64,000 nt of DNA from FEN-1088 sp031407985 (GTDB lineage: Bacteria > Myxococcota_A > Polyangia > Fen-1088), in contig JANOJB010000133.1 of the NCBI GenBank assembly GCA_031407985.1, positions 10,570 to 74,569 of the forward strand, read 5' to 3'. The translations under genes were made by a program, and so were the position numbers. How positions within the stretch are numbered: position 1 is the stretch's first letter; every line of letters starts with the position of its first letter. The notes below the pieces were generated by a model. The model was not told the DNA's origin. It searched no databases and saw nothing but the letters and a program-made list of their open reading frames with translations. Of this stretch, positions 7,755-16,621 are shown in pieces.

Positions 7755-9068
7755 ATGAAGCGGGCTACGTTTGTATCGCTGACCATACTGTTCACCGCGT
7801 GCGGGGGCCGATCCTTGTTGCCGATGGGACATGGCGCTCCGCCGCCCGTGCGCGACAGCGGCGTCGTGGGCAACCCGCCAACCGTGATGGAGGCCGGTGC
7901 GGCACCGACGGGAGGCGGCATCGGACTAACGGTGCACGAGTGGGGAACTTTCACATCGGTGAACAGCTCCGCTGGGGCCCTGATGGAGGGACTCCACCAC
8001 GAGGAGGAGGCCCTGCCAACGTTCGTCTATGGGCGGGGTACGTTGGGGGGCGGCGCGATGCCCGACGCGGGGATGAAGAGCCTCGAGCGCCAACCCACCG
8101 GGGTCACGCAGAAGTTAGAAACGCCGGTGCTCTACTTCTACGGCGCGGGAATCCCGAGCGTGCGTGTCAGGGTGGATTTCCCCAAGGGGGTCATCTCCGA
8201 GTGGTACCCCAGAGCCGCCGCATTCGGGCCGGAGGTCGTCACAACATCAACCACGCTTATGACGGTCGCGGGAGGCTTCATGGAGTGGAGGGCGACGCTG
8301 ACGCCTTCGACCTCCCCCTCCGTTTTCTTGCCGGTACCGCCCGAACACATCTGGGCTCCGTCGCGGCGGGTGGCATCCTTGCCCGTGCAGGTCGGCACCG
8401 AGAACGAGCAGTTCATCTTCTATCGGGGGCTCGGCACTTTTACCCTCCCGATTCAGATCGATGTTGATGCGAACGGCCTCATCAACCTGCACAACCAATC
8501 CTCCGACGCCAGCCCCGCGGTGTTTTTGCTGCGCGTCCACACGGGCGGCGGCGCCATCGTCGATCTGGGACCACTTCCCGCCGGAGGGCGCATCACCGGC
8601 GTGCCGCTTCCCACCGGCGGCAAGGAACACGATCTAGCGGTCTACATGGCGGACGCCCAGAACCGGATCGCCGAGGCGATCCAGGCGACCGGGCTGTACG
8701 CGGACGAAGCCCGCGCGATGGTGGAAACCTGGAGCCGCAGCTACTTCCAGAGCATGGGACTGCGCGTCCTGTACGTCGTGCCGCGGGCATGGACCGATTC
8801 CCTGCTGCCGCTGACGGTCGAGCCGACACCGCGTGAATTGGTGCGCACGCTGGTGGGACGCGTCGAGATCCTGGCGCCCGCGGAGGAACGCGAACTTCTG
8901 GCACGTGTCGTCGCCGCCGCGGCGGCCGGTCTTGCCCCCGCCACCGTGATCCAGCAACTGGGGCGACTGGCCGAGCCCAAACTGCGCCGCGCGTTGGAGT
9001 TGACGACCGATCCCACGGCGCGAGCGTGGTGTCAGGCCGCCGTCACGGCGGCGGCGGCCATGCCGTGA
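7755..9068 (+). CDS. Lipoprotein of unknown function (LTVHEWGTFTSV family)
   Basis: The product is 437 residues, with a strong AGGGAGG ribosome site 7 bases before the ATG. The signal ends in a lipobox at FTAC (Cys 16). A low-complexity stretch follows, then a domain beginning LTVHEWGTFTSV, a motif I associate with uncharacterised planctomycete and myxobacterial exported proteins. The middle is beta-rich and contains ETPVLYFY. The C-terminal 130 residues are helical. No catalytic motif is evident. It is divergent from, and probably controlled by, the LysR gene. I do not assign a function. Confidence 0.75.
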   Translation: MKRATFVSLTILFTACGGRSLLPMGHGAPPPVRDSGVVGNPPTVMEAGAAPTGGGIGLTVHEWGTFTSVNSSAGALMEGLHHEEEALPTFVYGRGTLGGGAMPDAGMKSLERQPTGVTQKLETPVLYFYGAGIPSVRVRVDFPKGVISEWYPRAAAFGPEVVTTSTTLMTVAGGFMEWRATLTPSTSPSVFLPVPPEHIWAPSRRVASLPVQVGTENEQFIFYRGLGTFTLPIQIDVDANGLINLHNQSSDASPAVFLLRVHTGGGAIVDLGPLPAGGRITGVPLPTGGKEHDLAVYMADAQNRIAEAIQATGLYADEARAMVETWSRSYFQSMGLRVLYVVPRAWTDSLLPLTVEPTPRELVRTLVGRVEILAPAEERELLARVVAAAAAGLAPATVIQQLGRLAEPKLRRALELTTDPTARAWCQAAVTAAAAMP

Positions 9069-9084
9069 GCGGCCCGGCCGATTG

Positions 9085-11283
9085 TTAAGGCAGGTCGACC
9101 GTCGCGGTGATGCCACCCACCGACAGCTCCCAGGTGCCGGGAACAACCCGGCGGTCGCCCGCCGCGTCGACACGCGAAAACGCGCGTGCGGGCAGCGCGA
9201 CGTCCACGACCCGCTTTTCCCCCGGGCGCAGCGACAGCCGACGAAAGGCAACCAGTGAACGCAGCGGATCGCCGGGCGTGCGCGCACGCGGCCTTGCGTA
9301 GATCTGTACAACTTCATCGGTCGCCCGGATGCCACGGTTTTCAACGACCGCGTGAACAGTTGCCGCGGGGGTGGTCTTTTCTCCGCGCCCGGTTCTTTCG
9401 ATCGCCTCCGGAGCACCCGTCAAATCCGCAGTGATCTGTTCGTAGCCGATGGCCGCATAACCCAGGCCATGCCCGAAGGGATACAGCGGCTTGCCGTCGA
9501 AATAGCGATACGTGCGCCCCGCCATGCGGTAGTCCGAAAACGGCGGCAGATCGTCGACCGAACGATAGAACGTGATCGGCAGACGTCCTGACGGCGCGAC
9601 GTCACCGAACAACACGTCCGCCACCGCGTTGCCGCCCTCCTCGCCCGGATACCAGGCCATCAGCACGGCGTTCGGCCGACGGGCGGTATTGGGCATCGCG
9701 ATGGCACTGCCGCCGGTCAAGACAACCACCGTCGGCTTTCCCGCGCCCCGTATCGCGCCCAGCAACGCCGGTTGTGCCCCAGGCAATCCCAAATCGTGCC
9801 TGTCACCCGACGGGTTGGCGCCGTCGGGATCGCCTTCCTCACCTTCCAGCTTGGGCGACAGTCCCAGGGCCACGATCACCAGGTCCGCCCCGCGCGCCAC
9901 GGCGATCGCCTGCGCCAGACCCGCGCCGGATCGCCCGGTCAGCGTCACGCCCGGAACGTGGTCGACGGCGATCCCGCGCGCCCGCGCGGCCGCCCTTATG
10001 CCAGCCAGCAGCGTCACGGGCGCGATCGGCGTGCCGTGATAGTTCCCCAGCAGGACTTCTTCGTCGTCTGCCACCGGACCCACCACGGCGATGCGCCGAA
10101 CCCCCGCCGCGATCGGCAGCACGCCGTCGTTTTCCAACAGCACCAGGGATTTGCGCGCAGCCTCCCGCGCCAGGGCTTTGTGCGCTGGAGGCACAACGAA
10201 TGTCTTCGTCACGGGCGACACCGATGAATCGAACAGGCCCAACCGAAAACGCACGGCGAACAGCCGCGTCAGCCCGCGATCGATCTCGGCCTCGGTCACC
10301 AGACCGTCGCGCACGGCCGTCTTTAAATGCCGGTAGCTGCCGCCGCAATCGAGATCCGTTCCCGCCCGCAGCGCCAACGCCGACGCCTGTGTTTCATCGG
10401 ATGCGACGTGGTGGCCGCTGACCAGGTCCAGTACGGCGCCGCAGTCTCCGACGACGAAACCGTCGAAGCCCCAGCGTGTGCGCAGCGTATCGCCCAGCAG
10501 CATCCGGCTGCTGACACACGGCGTGCCGTTGACCCGGTTGTAGGCCCCCATGATCCCGCTGACGCGCGCCTCGGTCGCCAGCGCCTCGAACTGTGGCAAA
10601 TACGTATCCGCCAAGTCCCGCGCATCGACGGACGCGTCGAAGCGGTGTCGCTCCAATTCGGGGCCGCTGTGCACGGCAAAATGCTTTCCGACCGCCGCCA
10701 CGCGCAGGCGCCGGGGATCGTCGCCTTGCAAGCCGCGCACGTACGCGACGCCCAGACGCGCGGTCAGGAACGGATCCTCGCCGTAGGTCTCCTGTCCACG
10801 CCCCCAGCGCGGATCCCGGAAGATATTCACGTTGGGCGCGAAGAACGTCAGGCCCTGATAACGCCCGCTGCCGGTTTCGCGCGCGCGCGCGGCGTCGAAT
10901 TTCGCGCGCGCCTCGGAAGCGATCGCCTCGCCCACCCGTCGCAGCAAGTCTTCGTCGAAGGTCGCCGCCAGCCCGATCGCCTGCGGAAACACAGTCGCCG
11001 CGCCATTGCGTGCCACACCATGCAGGGATTCGCTCCACCAGTCGTAGGCGACGATTCCCAACCGCGGAATTGCCGGCGCCGCCGTCTCCAGTTGTGCGAC
11101 CTTTTCGTCCAGCGTCAGCCGCGCGACCAACGCCGCCGCTCGCAACGCCGGTTCATGGGAGATATCCCCGAAAATCGCGTGATCGAAGCCGGTGTTTCGC
11201 CGCGATGTGCCCGACAGGCCGCCGCATCCCAACCCGGCGGCCAGCAGGCCTCCCAGCCATGGCGCCCATCCGCGCGGATTCAC
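9085..11283 (-). CDS. Glycoside hydrolase family 3, beta-xylosidase/beta-glucosidase-like
   Basis: The product is 732 residues from GTG 11283; the GTG shares a base with the TAG stop of the preceding gene (TAGTG), so it is coupled. A hydrophobic N-terminus may be a lipoprotein signal. The GH3 barrel shows DWWSESLHG, DPRWGRGQETYGEDP, AVGKHFAVHS and the nucleophile in GFVVGDCGAV, closest in style to plant and bacterial xylosidases (SDCDAV) rather than SDW-type glucosidases. The second alpha/beta domain and a C-terminal fibronectin-III-like domain (PFGHGLGY and beyond) follow. It removes terminal beta-xylosyl or glucosyl residues from plant-type oligosaccharides. Exact specificity cannot be read from sequence. 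Confidence 0.9.
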   Translation of the reverse strand: MNPRGWAPWLGGLLAAGLGCGGLSGTSRRNTGFDHAIFGDISHEPALRAAALVARLTLDEKVAQLETAAPAIPRLGIVAYDWWSESLHGVARNGAATVFPQAIGLAATFDEDLLRRVGEAIASEARAKFDAARARETGSGRYQGLTFFAPNVNIFRDPRWGRGQETYGEDPFLTARLGVAYVRGLQGDDPRRLRVAAVGKHFAVHSGPELERHRFDASVDARDLADTYLPQFEALATEARVSGIMGAYNRVNGTPCVSSRMLLGDTLRTRWGFDGFVVGDCGAVLDLVSGHHVASDETQASALALRAGTDLDCGGSYRHLKTAVRDGLVTEAEIDRGLTRLFAVRFRLGLFDSSVSPVTKTFVVPPAHKALAREAARKSLVLLENDGVLPIAAGVRRIAVVGPVADDEEVLLGNYHGTPIAPVTLLAGIRAAARARGIAVDHVPGVTLTGRSGAGLAQAIAVARGADLVIVALGLSPKLEGEEGDPDGANPSGDRHDLGLPGAQPALLGAIRGAGKPTVVVLTGGSAIAMPNTARRPNAVLMAWYPGEEGGNAVADVLFGDVAPSGRLPITFYRSVDDLPPFSDYRMAGRTYRYFDGKPLYPFGHGLGYAAIGYEQITADLTGAPEAIERTGRGEKTTPAATVHAVVENRGIRATDEVVQIYARPRARTPGDPLRSLVAFRRLSLRPGEKRVVDVALPARAFSRVDAAGDRRVVPGTWELSVGGITATVDLP

Positions 11284-11768
11284 TACTTCAGCGTCACCGT
11301 GCCCTTGGCGTAGACCTTTTCCTTGCCGCCGATCACCCGCGTCGCCAGCACCTCGTACTTGTGCCCCTTGACGAAGCCCAGATCTTTCGACACCGCCACC
11401 GCGTTGACTTGCACGATCTTCTGCGTCGCCTGCACGGTGACCTCGCTGAAGTTCACCTGATCGCGCGGCTTCACCGACACGTCGTAGTAGACGATGTTGA
11501 TGCTGGTCGCACCGGCTGGCTCTTTCAGAAAGACCATCAGGTTCATCGTCCAGGTGCCGTCCCCCTTGATGGTGGGTTTGGACTGCTTGCGCACAGCCGC
11601 GACCATCTGCGCGTCGGTCCCGTAACCGCCCGTGAATTCCGTGTCGCTGATGATGACCTTGCCCTTCATCGAGCTCCACCCGTCGGCATACGCGAGCAAT
11701 GGAATCAGGGCGGTGGCACAGACGGCCAGGGCACCAAGGACGGCGGCTAGCAAACGGGATGGGCGCAT
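11283..11768 (-). CDS. Small secreted protein of unknown function
   Basis: The product is 161 residues with a GGAGG ribosome site. A classical signal peptide (MRPSRLLAAVLGALAVC... to LLAYADG) would be cleaved after about residue 28. The mature part is a compact beta-rich domain of about 130 residues, Ig-like in pattern, with no Cys and no catalytic motif that I recognise. Its stop overlaps the GH3 start, so both are made together; it could assist substrate binding or only share expression. Unknown function. Confidence 0.75.
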   Translation of the reverse strand: MRPSRLLAAVLGALAVCATALIPLLAYADGWSSMKGKVIISDTEFTGGYGTDAQMVAAVRKQSKPTIKGDGTWTMNLMVFLKEPAGATSINIVYYDVSVKPRDQVNFSEVTVQATQKIVQVNAVAVSKDLGFVKGHKYEVLATRVIGGKEKVYAKGTVTLK

Positions 11769-11840
11769 GATGATGATCCTCCGACCCCATCGGTATCCCC
11801 GATGGGACGGATTTTCAAGCGCGACGCTGCGAAATTCGCT

Positions 11841-12986
11841 TCAGTTGCCGCAGCCGATGCGGGCGGTATCGACGGCGATCTCGTCGATCCAGGCGACGAA
11901 GCCCGGGTCGGCGGCCTGATAGTTGTTCCAGCCGACGGACAGGCTGGTGAAGATCGTCGGCAGTTCGATGCGTTTGTTGGCGTTGGCGATTCGGATCTGC
12001 GTGACTTCGGCGCCGTCAAAGTAGAACTGATAGGACTGCGTATTCGCGTCCACGAACCATTCGGCGCAGTGCCACGCCCCATCGAACTTCCAGTTGTAGG
12101 GACTGCCCGTGCCGAACTCGGCGCCGCTGGGCTGCACGTTGTAGAGGAACTGATGCATCTGAGCCGTGTCCCCGTTTTTCACGGTGTCGACGACCCGGTA
12201 CGCGGCGTTTCCGCTGGCCCCCACGCCCTGTAGCTCGACCAGCGTCGAATGCACGAACGGGGTGGGGACCGGCAACTGAACACGATAGAAAATGCGGCCC
12301 CAGTGCGTGGCGCCGAAGGATTCGGAGTCCCCGTACACGAACCGCCGGGCGCCGTTGGTCGCAGCCCCGATCTTCATGGAGTTCGTGCCGCGGAAAGCTT
12401 GATCGCTGGCCACGCTGGCCGCGCCGGTTCGTGTCCAGCCGGCTGGCGGCGTGTTCCCCACCGCGGCGCCCTCGAACCCCTCGCACAGCAGGTACTTGCC
12501 GGGCGTGCACAAAGAAGGACCGCCCGCCCCCGCGGTTCCGGTCGATCCGCCGCCACTGCCGCCGCCACTGCCGCCACCACTGCCGCCACCGGTGCCGGCG
12601 CGTCCCGCCGCACCACCGCCGGTGCCGCCGCCGGCACGGCCGGCTGTGCCACCGCCACGGCCACCGCCCGCCGCGCCTCCGGCCGAAGAACCACCGCTGT
12701 TTGAACCGCCGCTGGCCGCGCCCCCGGTCGAAGAGCCACCGCTGTCTGAACCGCCGCGGGCGGAACCGCCGCTCCCCGCCCCTCCCGTGCCAGGCGCGGT
12801 ACCGCCCGTGCCGGGCGCGCCCCCCGTGCCCACAAAGCCACCGCTGCCGGATCCTCCGCTTCCAGGCGAGGTACCACCGGTCCCGGGACTTCCGCCCGCT
12901 CCAGCAACAGGGGAAACCCCGTCCGCCGGCGCACAAGCAGCCCATGAAGCCACCGCCAGCACGGCCAGAACTCCCCGCACCGCCAT
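11841..12986 (-). CDS. Gly-rich-linker lipoprotein with lectin-like C-terminal domain
   Basis: The product is 381 residues from ATG 12986, preceded by a GGGGAAAG ribosome site. The lipobox ends WAAC (Cys 18). About 130 residues of GTGG/GSGG/SGG repeats form a stalk. The C-terminal 220 residues start LLCEGFEG, contain HWGRIFYRV, NWKFDGAWHCAEWFVD and YQFYFDGAEV, and close with WIDEIAVDTARIGC. This is the pattern of a concanavalin-like jelly roll, as in carbohydrate-binding or polysaccharide-lyase-like domains. The same start and end motifs recur in the lipoprotein at 57662, so the two are paralogues. Catalytic activity is not demonstrable from sequence. Confidence 0.75.
   Translation of the reverse strand: MAVRGVLAVLAVASWAACAPADGVSPVAGAGGSPGTGGTSPGSGGSGSGGFVGTGGAPGTGGTAPGTGGAGSGGSARGGSDSGGSSTGGAASGGSNSGGSSAGGAAGGGRGGGTAGRAGGGTGGGAAGRAGTGGGSGGGSGGGSGGGSTGTAGAGGPSLCTPGKYLLCEGFEGAAVGNTPPAGWTRTGAASVASDQAFRGTNSMKIGAATNGARRFVYGDSESFGATHWGRIFYRVQLPVPTPFVHSTLVELQGVGASGNAAYRVVDTVKNGDTAQMHQFLYNVQPSGAEFGTGSPYNWKFDGAWHCAEWFVDANTQSYQFYFDGAEVTQIRIANANKRIELPTIFTSLSVGWNNYQAADPGFVAWIDEIAVDTARIGCGN
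12530..12910 (-). repeat. Gly/Ser/Thr-coding linker repeat
   Basis: Runs of GCC ACC / GCC GCC triplets (read on the opposite strand as GGX GGX) encode the stalk of the lectin-like lipoprotein. Blocks with GGSSTGGAASGG-type spacing recur several times. Such tracts can expand and contract by slippage. Confidence 0.8.
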
Positions 12987-13222
12987 CGAACTTTCCCCGT
13001 TCCAAGGGTTCAAAATCGACCGAGCATCGCGGGACGGTGTCATCTTCATCAAGCTTCTCCTTGGGTTTCGCGCCACCCCTGTTTCTCCCACCTGACGTCA
13101 GTAGCGTATGCCCTACCCTCCGGCTCATCGGCCCCAATCGGTCCCGCCCAAAATCCGCCCCGGATCCCAACGGCTGGCCACCGGGCCCGTCGCGTGGCAT
13201 TCTGCCACCCACGGCCCGCGAA
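12987..13222. other. Divergent promoter region between lectin-like lipoprotein and moxR
   Basis: The 236 bases hold no convincing gene. A long plus-strand frame passes through and reads into MoxR, but it is the antisense of the Gly-rich linker followed by Arg/Pro-rich nonsense. Promoters for both neighbours should lie here; no clear boxes were identified. Confidence 0.45.
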
Positions 13223-14287
13223 ATGTCCGAACCCGCGCTGTTCCCCCACGCCCAATCCGCGCCAGCCGTCCCGGCCCAGGACCCGCCAGGGGACACCGGA
13301 GAGCGCGATCTGGACGCCGTGCGTGAGATCGCCGAGGCGCGTCGTGCCATCGCCAGCGAAATCGGAAAGCGCATCGTCGGTCAGGACATCGTGATCGAGC
13401 ATTTGCTGGTCGCCCTGTTCGCGCGTGGTCACTGCCTGTTCGTCGGCGTGCCGGGATTGGCGAAGACGATGTTGATTCAGACGCTGTCGGACGTGCTGGC
13501 GCTGTCGTTCGGACGCATCCAGTTCACGCCCGATCTGATGCCATCGGATATCACGGGCACCGACGTACTGGAAGAGGACCGCGCCACCGGCCGGCGCGTC
13601 TTCCGATTCGTGCGCGGTCCGCTGTTCGCGAACGTGATTTTGGCCGACGAGGTCAACCGCACGCCACCGAAGACCCAGGCAGCGCTGCTGCAATCAATGC
13701 AGGAGGGGCGCGTGTCGGCGGGTGGACAAACCTACGAATTGCCGCAGCCATTCCTGGTGTTCGCGACGCAGAATCCAATCGAGCAAGAGGGAACGTACCC
13801 GTTGCCCGAGGCGCAGCTGGACCGGTTCATGTTCCAGGTCAACGTCGACTATCCGACACAGGCCGAGGAGATTCGCATCGTCAATCAGACGACGTCGGCG
13901 TATCGCCCGGTGCTGCGCAAGGTGTTGTCGCCGGAACGGATTCTCGAGTTGCAGGATCTGGTTCTACGCGTGCCCGTGGCCCAGCACGTCGTTGAATACG
14001 CGGTCGCGCTTAGCCGCGCCACCCGTCCCGCCGAACCGACGGCGCCCGAGGACATTCGTCGCTACGTCTCGTGGGGCGCGGGGCCGCGCGCGTCGCAATA
14101 TCTGATCCTGGCGGCGAAGGCGCGCGCCATCCTGGCGGGCCGCTACGCCGTGTCGCTGGACGATGTCCGTGCTCTGGCCATGCCCGTGCTGGTCCATCGC
14201 GTGTTGCCGAATTTCCACGCCGAGGCGGACGGCGTCAGCGCGCGATCGCTGGTCGAGCGGTTGCTGGAAGCCGTTCGGCCGGCCTAA
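13223..14287 (+). CDS. MoxR-family AAA+ ATPase
   Basis: The product is 354 residues from the ATG that begins MSEPALFPH. Walker A is GVPGLAKT near residues 75-82, Walker B is VILADEVNR, sensor 1 is ATQNPIEQEGTYPLPEAQLDRF, and a C-terminal helical lid follows. MoxR proteins are chaperone-like ATPases that act with VWA-domain partners, often on envelope or metal-containing complexes. The DUF58 gene starts 25 bases downstream and a BatA-type VWA gene lies 3.3 kb further on, so this is the first gene of the usual MoxR-DUF58-VWA set. Confidence 0.92.
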   Translation: MSEPALFPHAQSAPAVPAQDPPGDTGERDLDAVREIAEARRAIASEIGKRIVGQDIVIEHLLVALFARGHCLFVGVPGLAKTMLIQTLSDVLALSFGRIQFTPDLMPSDITGTDVLEEDRATGRRVFRFVRGPLFANVILADEVNRTPPKTQAALLQSMQEGRVSAGGQTYELPQPFLVFATQNPIEQEGTYPLPEAQLDRFMFQVNVDYPTQAEEIRIVNQTTSAYRPVLRKVLSPERILELQDLVLRVPVAQHVVEYAVALSRATRPAEPTAPEDIRRYVSWGAGPRASQYLILAAKARAILAGRYAVSLDDVRALAMPVLVHRVLPNFHAEADGVSARSLVERLLEAVRPA

Positions 14288-14312
14288 GCCCGCGACGACG
14301 AAGGCATCAAGC

Positions 14313-15230
14313 GTGACGGTGGAAAACCCGGCGGCTCCCCTGCTGGATCCCGTCGAACTGGCGAAACTGGCGTCGCTGACGGTGCGCGCGCGCGTCGTGG
14401 TCGAGGGCGCGTTCGCGGGACTGCACCACAACCGGCATACAGGTAGTTCGATCGAATTCGCCGAGCACAAGGAATACGCTCCCGGCGACGACATCCGACA
14501 CATCGACTGGAAAGCGGTCGCGCGCGTCGGCCGCTACTACATCAAGCGCTTCGAGGACGAGACCGAGATGCGCACGTATCTGTTGCTGGATACGTCGGCG
14601 TCGATGGGGTACCGGGGCCGCGGCGTCTCGAAGCTGACGTACGGCAGCACGTTGTGCGCGGCCATCGCGTACCTGTTGGGCCAACAAGGGGATCCCACGG
14701 GATTGCTGTTGTTCGACGAACGCACGCGGCAGTACCTGCCGCCGCGCACGCGCCCCGGACACGTTCGGGATCTGCTGGCCATGTTGGAGGCGGCGTTCGC
14801 CGCGGGGCGTACCGAACCGGATCGCGCCCTGGCCCAAATCGGCGAGATCGCGGAGCGACGCAGCCTGGTCTTCCTGTTCACCGATCTTCTGGATGCGCCC
14901 GCGGCGCTGGGCGATCGGCTGCGGCAACTGCGCGGGCGCGGCCACGACGTCGTTCTGTTTCACCTGCTGGATCCCGACGAGATCGAATTGCCCCTGGATG
15001 AACTGACGCACTTCGAAGGCATCGAACCCGATGACGACCGCAAGTTGCTGGCGGATCCGCGCGAACTGCGCGCGGCGTTTCGCGCCGAGTCCGAGTCGTT
15101 CCGCCGTCGCTGGCGCGAGCTGTGCGTCGAGGCGCGTGTGGAATACCAGCTGGTGGTAACCGACACGCCACCGTCCGAAGTGCTGCGACGATTCCTGTTC
15201 GCCCGGCAACGAATACGCGCGCGCGTGTGA
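14313..15230 (+). CDS. DUF58 domain protein
   Basis: The product is 305 residues from GTG 14313; the frame is open further upstream but that part overlaps moxR. The family core is visible: EYAPGDDIRHIDWKAVAR at about 54-71, IKRFEDE, and a VWA-like segment LLLDTSASMGY near 88-98 with the DXSXS metal-binding pattern. DUF58 proteins are the standard partner of MoxR ATPases and probably act as its VWA-type adaptor. No membrane segment is present. The downstream strand then changes direction, which separates it from its usual BatA neighbour. Confidence 0.9.
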   Translation: MTVENPAAPLLDPVELAKLASLTVRARVVVEGAFAGLHHNRHTGSSIEFAEHKEYAPGDDIRHIDWKAVARVGRYYIKRFEDETEMRTYLLLDTSASMGYRGRGVSKLTYGSTLCAAIAYLLGQQGDPTGLLLFDERTRQYLPPRTRPGHVRDLLAMLEAAFAAGRTEPDRALAQIGEIAERRSLVFLFTDLLDAPAALGDRLRQLRGRGHDVVLFHLLDPDEIELPLDELTHFEGIEPDDDRKLLADPRELRAAFRAESESFRRRWRELCVEARVEYQLVVTDTPPSEVLRRFLFARQRIRARV

Positions 15231-15373
15231 CACACCGGCGCGTGTAACACGCCCGCGGACGTGTCATCGTGCCCCGCGCATGCAGTCTGTGAGATTCGGC
15301 ACAGCCGTTTGTTTTGACGGAGACGGAAGGCCGCGCACCACATACGCAGACTAGGAAGGAGGGGAAATCAATC

Positions 15374-15772
15374 ATGCGAGTTGTTTGGTTGTTGGTTGCG
15401 GTGTTTTGTCTTGTCGCCGTGGTCGTTGCGGGTGGTTGTGGAAGTTCCAGCGCGACGGCCCCGATGTGCGGCAACGACGATACGTGCCTGTCAAACGATG
15501 CCGTTTGTTCACGTGGATGCGGAATGGGACAGACGCGGTTGTGTCAGTGCGGGACCGGCGCGCTGACCGGAACCCTGGTGTGCGGCCCGTGCGAGGACGC
15601 CACGCCACCGCAGGAGACCGGCGGAAGAAGCGGTGGCGGCAGCGGTGGATTCACCGGAGGCGGCGGCCGCGCCGCGACCGGCGGCCGTGCGGGCGGCACG
15701 GGTGGAATCACGGGAGCCGGTGGAATCACGGGAACCGGTGGGCGCGCGGGGCGTGGTACTGGCGGCGCCTGA
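15374..15772 (+). CDS. Small Cys- and Gly-rich lipoprotein
   Basis: The product is 132 residues from ATG 15374 with an AGGAGGGGAAA ribosome site. The signal ends VVVAGGC (Cys 22). Residues 30-75 hold about eight Cys (MCGNDDTC, CSRGCG, CQCG, VCGPC), suggesting a small disulfide-bonded or metal-binding knot. The last 55 residues are GTGG/RAGG repeats running to the C-terminus with no domain after them. In related architectures the linker normally precedes a folded domain, so this may be a truncated member or a bare stalk. Function unknown. Confidence 0.65.
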   Translation: MRVVWLLVAVFCLVAVVVAGGCGSSSATAPMCGNDDTCLSNDAVCSRGCGMGQTRLCQCGTGALTGTLVCGPCEDATPPQETGGRSGGGSGGFTGGGGRAATGGRAGGTGGITGAGGITGTGGRAGRGTGGA

Positions 15773-15805
15773 CGCCGTCAGGTCCACCTGCCTGGCGACC
15801 TCGAT

Positions 15806-16621
15806 CTAGCCCGCGACGTCGGACTCGGCCGCCACGGGGTTGGTCAGCTGACCGATCCGTTCGATCTCCACCGTCACGATGTCGCCCGGCTTCAACCAGC
15901 GGGGCGGAGTTCGCGCCATGCCGACACCCTGCGGGGTTCCGGTCAAGATCACCGTTCCCGCAGGCAGCGTCGTGCTGCCGCTCAGAAATTCGATCAGCCG
16001 GGGAACATCGAAAATCATATCGGCAGTCGTCGAGTCCTGCACGCGTTCCCCGTTCAAGATCGTCCCTATCTTCAGGTCATTTGGATTGCGCATCTCGTCG
16101 GCTGTGATCAGACACGGACCAAGCGGCGCGAACGTATCGAAGGTCTTTCCGCGACACCATTGACTGCCGCCACGTCGAATTTGCCAGTCACGCGCCGACA
16201 CGTCGTTCGCGCACGTGTACCCCAGCACGTAGTCGAGCGCGCGCTCTCGCGATACGTTCTTGCACGCCTTGCCGATTACGACCGCCAGTTCGCATTCATA
16301 GTCGACCTCGGTGCTGGCCAGGTGCCCGGGAATGACGATGGGCGCGCCTGGATGCTGGACGCAGTTGATCCCCTTGGTGAAGAGAATTGGATATTCCGGG
16401 ATCTTGGCGTTGGTTTCCTCCGCGTGGCGGCGGTAGTTCAGGCCGATGCCCAGGATCTGCGTCGGTGCAATCGGCGCCAGCAATTGGGCGACATCCGCTT
16501 TTTCGGACGTCACGGAAAACGTTCCGTAGATGTCGCCCGCGATCCTCAGGGCGGAACGGTCGGCGCTCTGGCTGCCGTGATGGACCCTGCCCGCGCTGTC
16601 GACATAGCGGATGATGTTCAT
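15806..16621 (-). CDS. Fumarylacetoacetate hydrolase-family protein, probable 2,4-diketo-3-deoxy-acid hydrolase
   Basis: The product is 271 residues, starting at the ATGA overlap with the amidohydrolase gene. The FAH fold is clear: LNYRRHAEE, the metal-binding acidic cluster around EVDYECELAVVIGK, YTCANDVSARDWQ and ILTGTPQGVGM. Family members cleave C-C bonds in diketo acids. Its coupling to a lactonase suggests the last step of a non-phosphorylative L-fucose or L-rhamnose pathway, cleaving a 2,4-diketo-3-deoxy acid (inference). Other FAH substrates cannot be excluded. Confidence 0.85.
   Translation of the reverse strand: MNIIRYVDSAGRVHHGSQSADRSALRIAGDIYGTFSVTSEKADVAQLLAPIAPTQILGIGLNYRRHAEETNAKIPEYPILFTKGINCVQHPGAPIVIPGHLASTEVDYECELAVVIGKACKNVSRERALDYVLGYTCANDVSARDWQIRRGGSQWCRGKTFDTFAPLGPCLITADEMRNPNDLKIGTILNGERVQDSTTADMIFDVPRLIEFLSGSTTLPAGTVILTGTPQGVGMARTPPRWLKPGDIVTVEIERIGQLTNPVAAESDVAG

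Noticed and set aside
12530..12910. Possible CRISPR or satellite array
   Set aside because: The repeats are in-frame codons of a Gly-rich linker, with no spacers and no cas genes. The same holds for the repeats at 3460, 50145 and 57784.
12431..13222. Plus-strand extension upstream of MoxR
   Set aside because: It is the reverse of the Gly-rich linker gene; MoxR homology starts at 13223.
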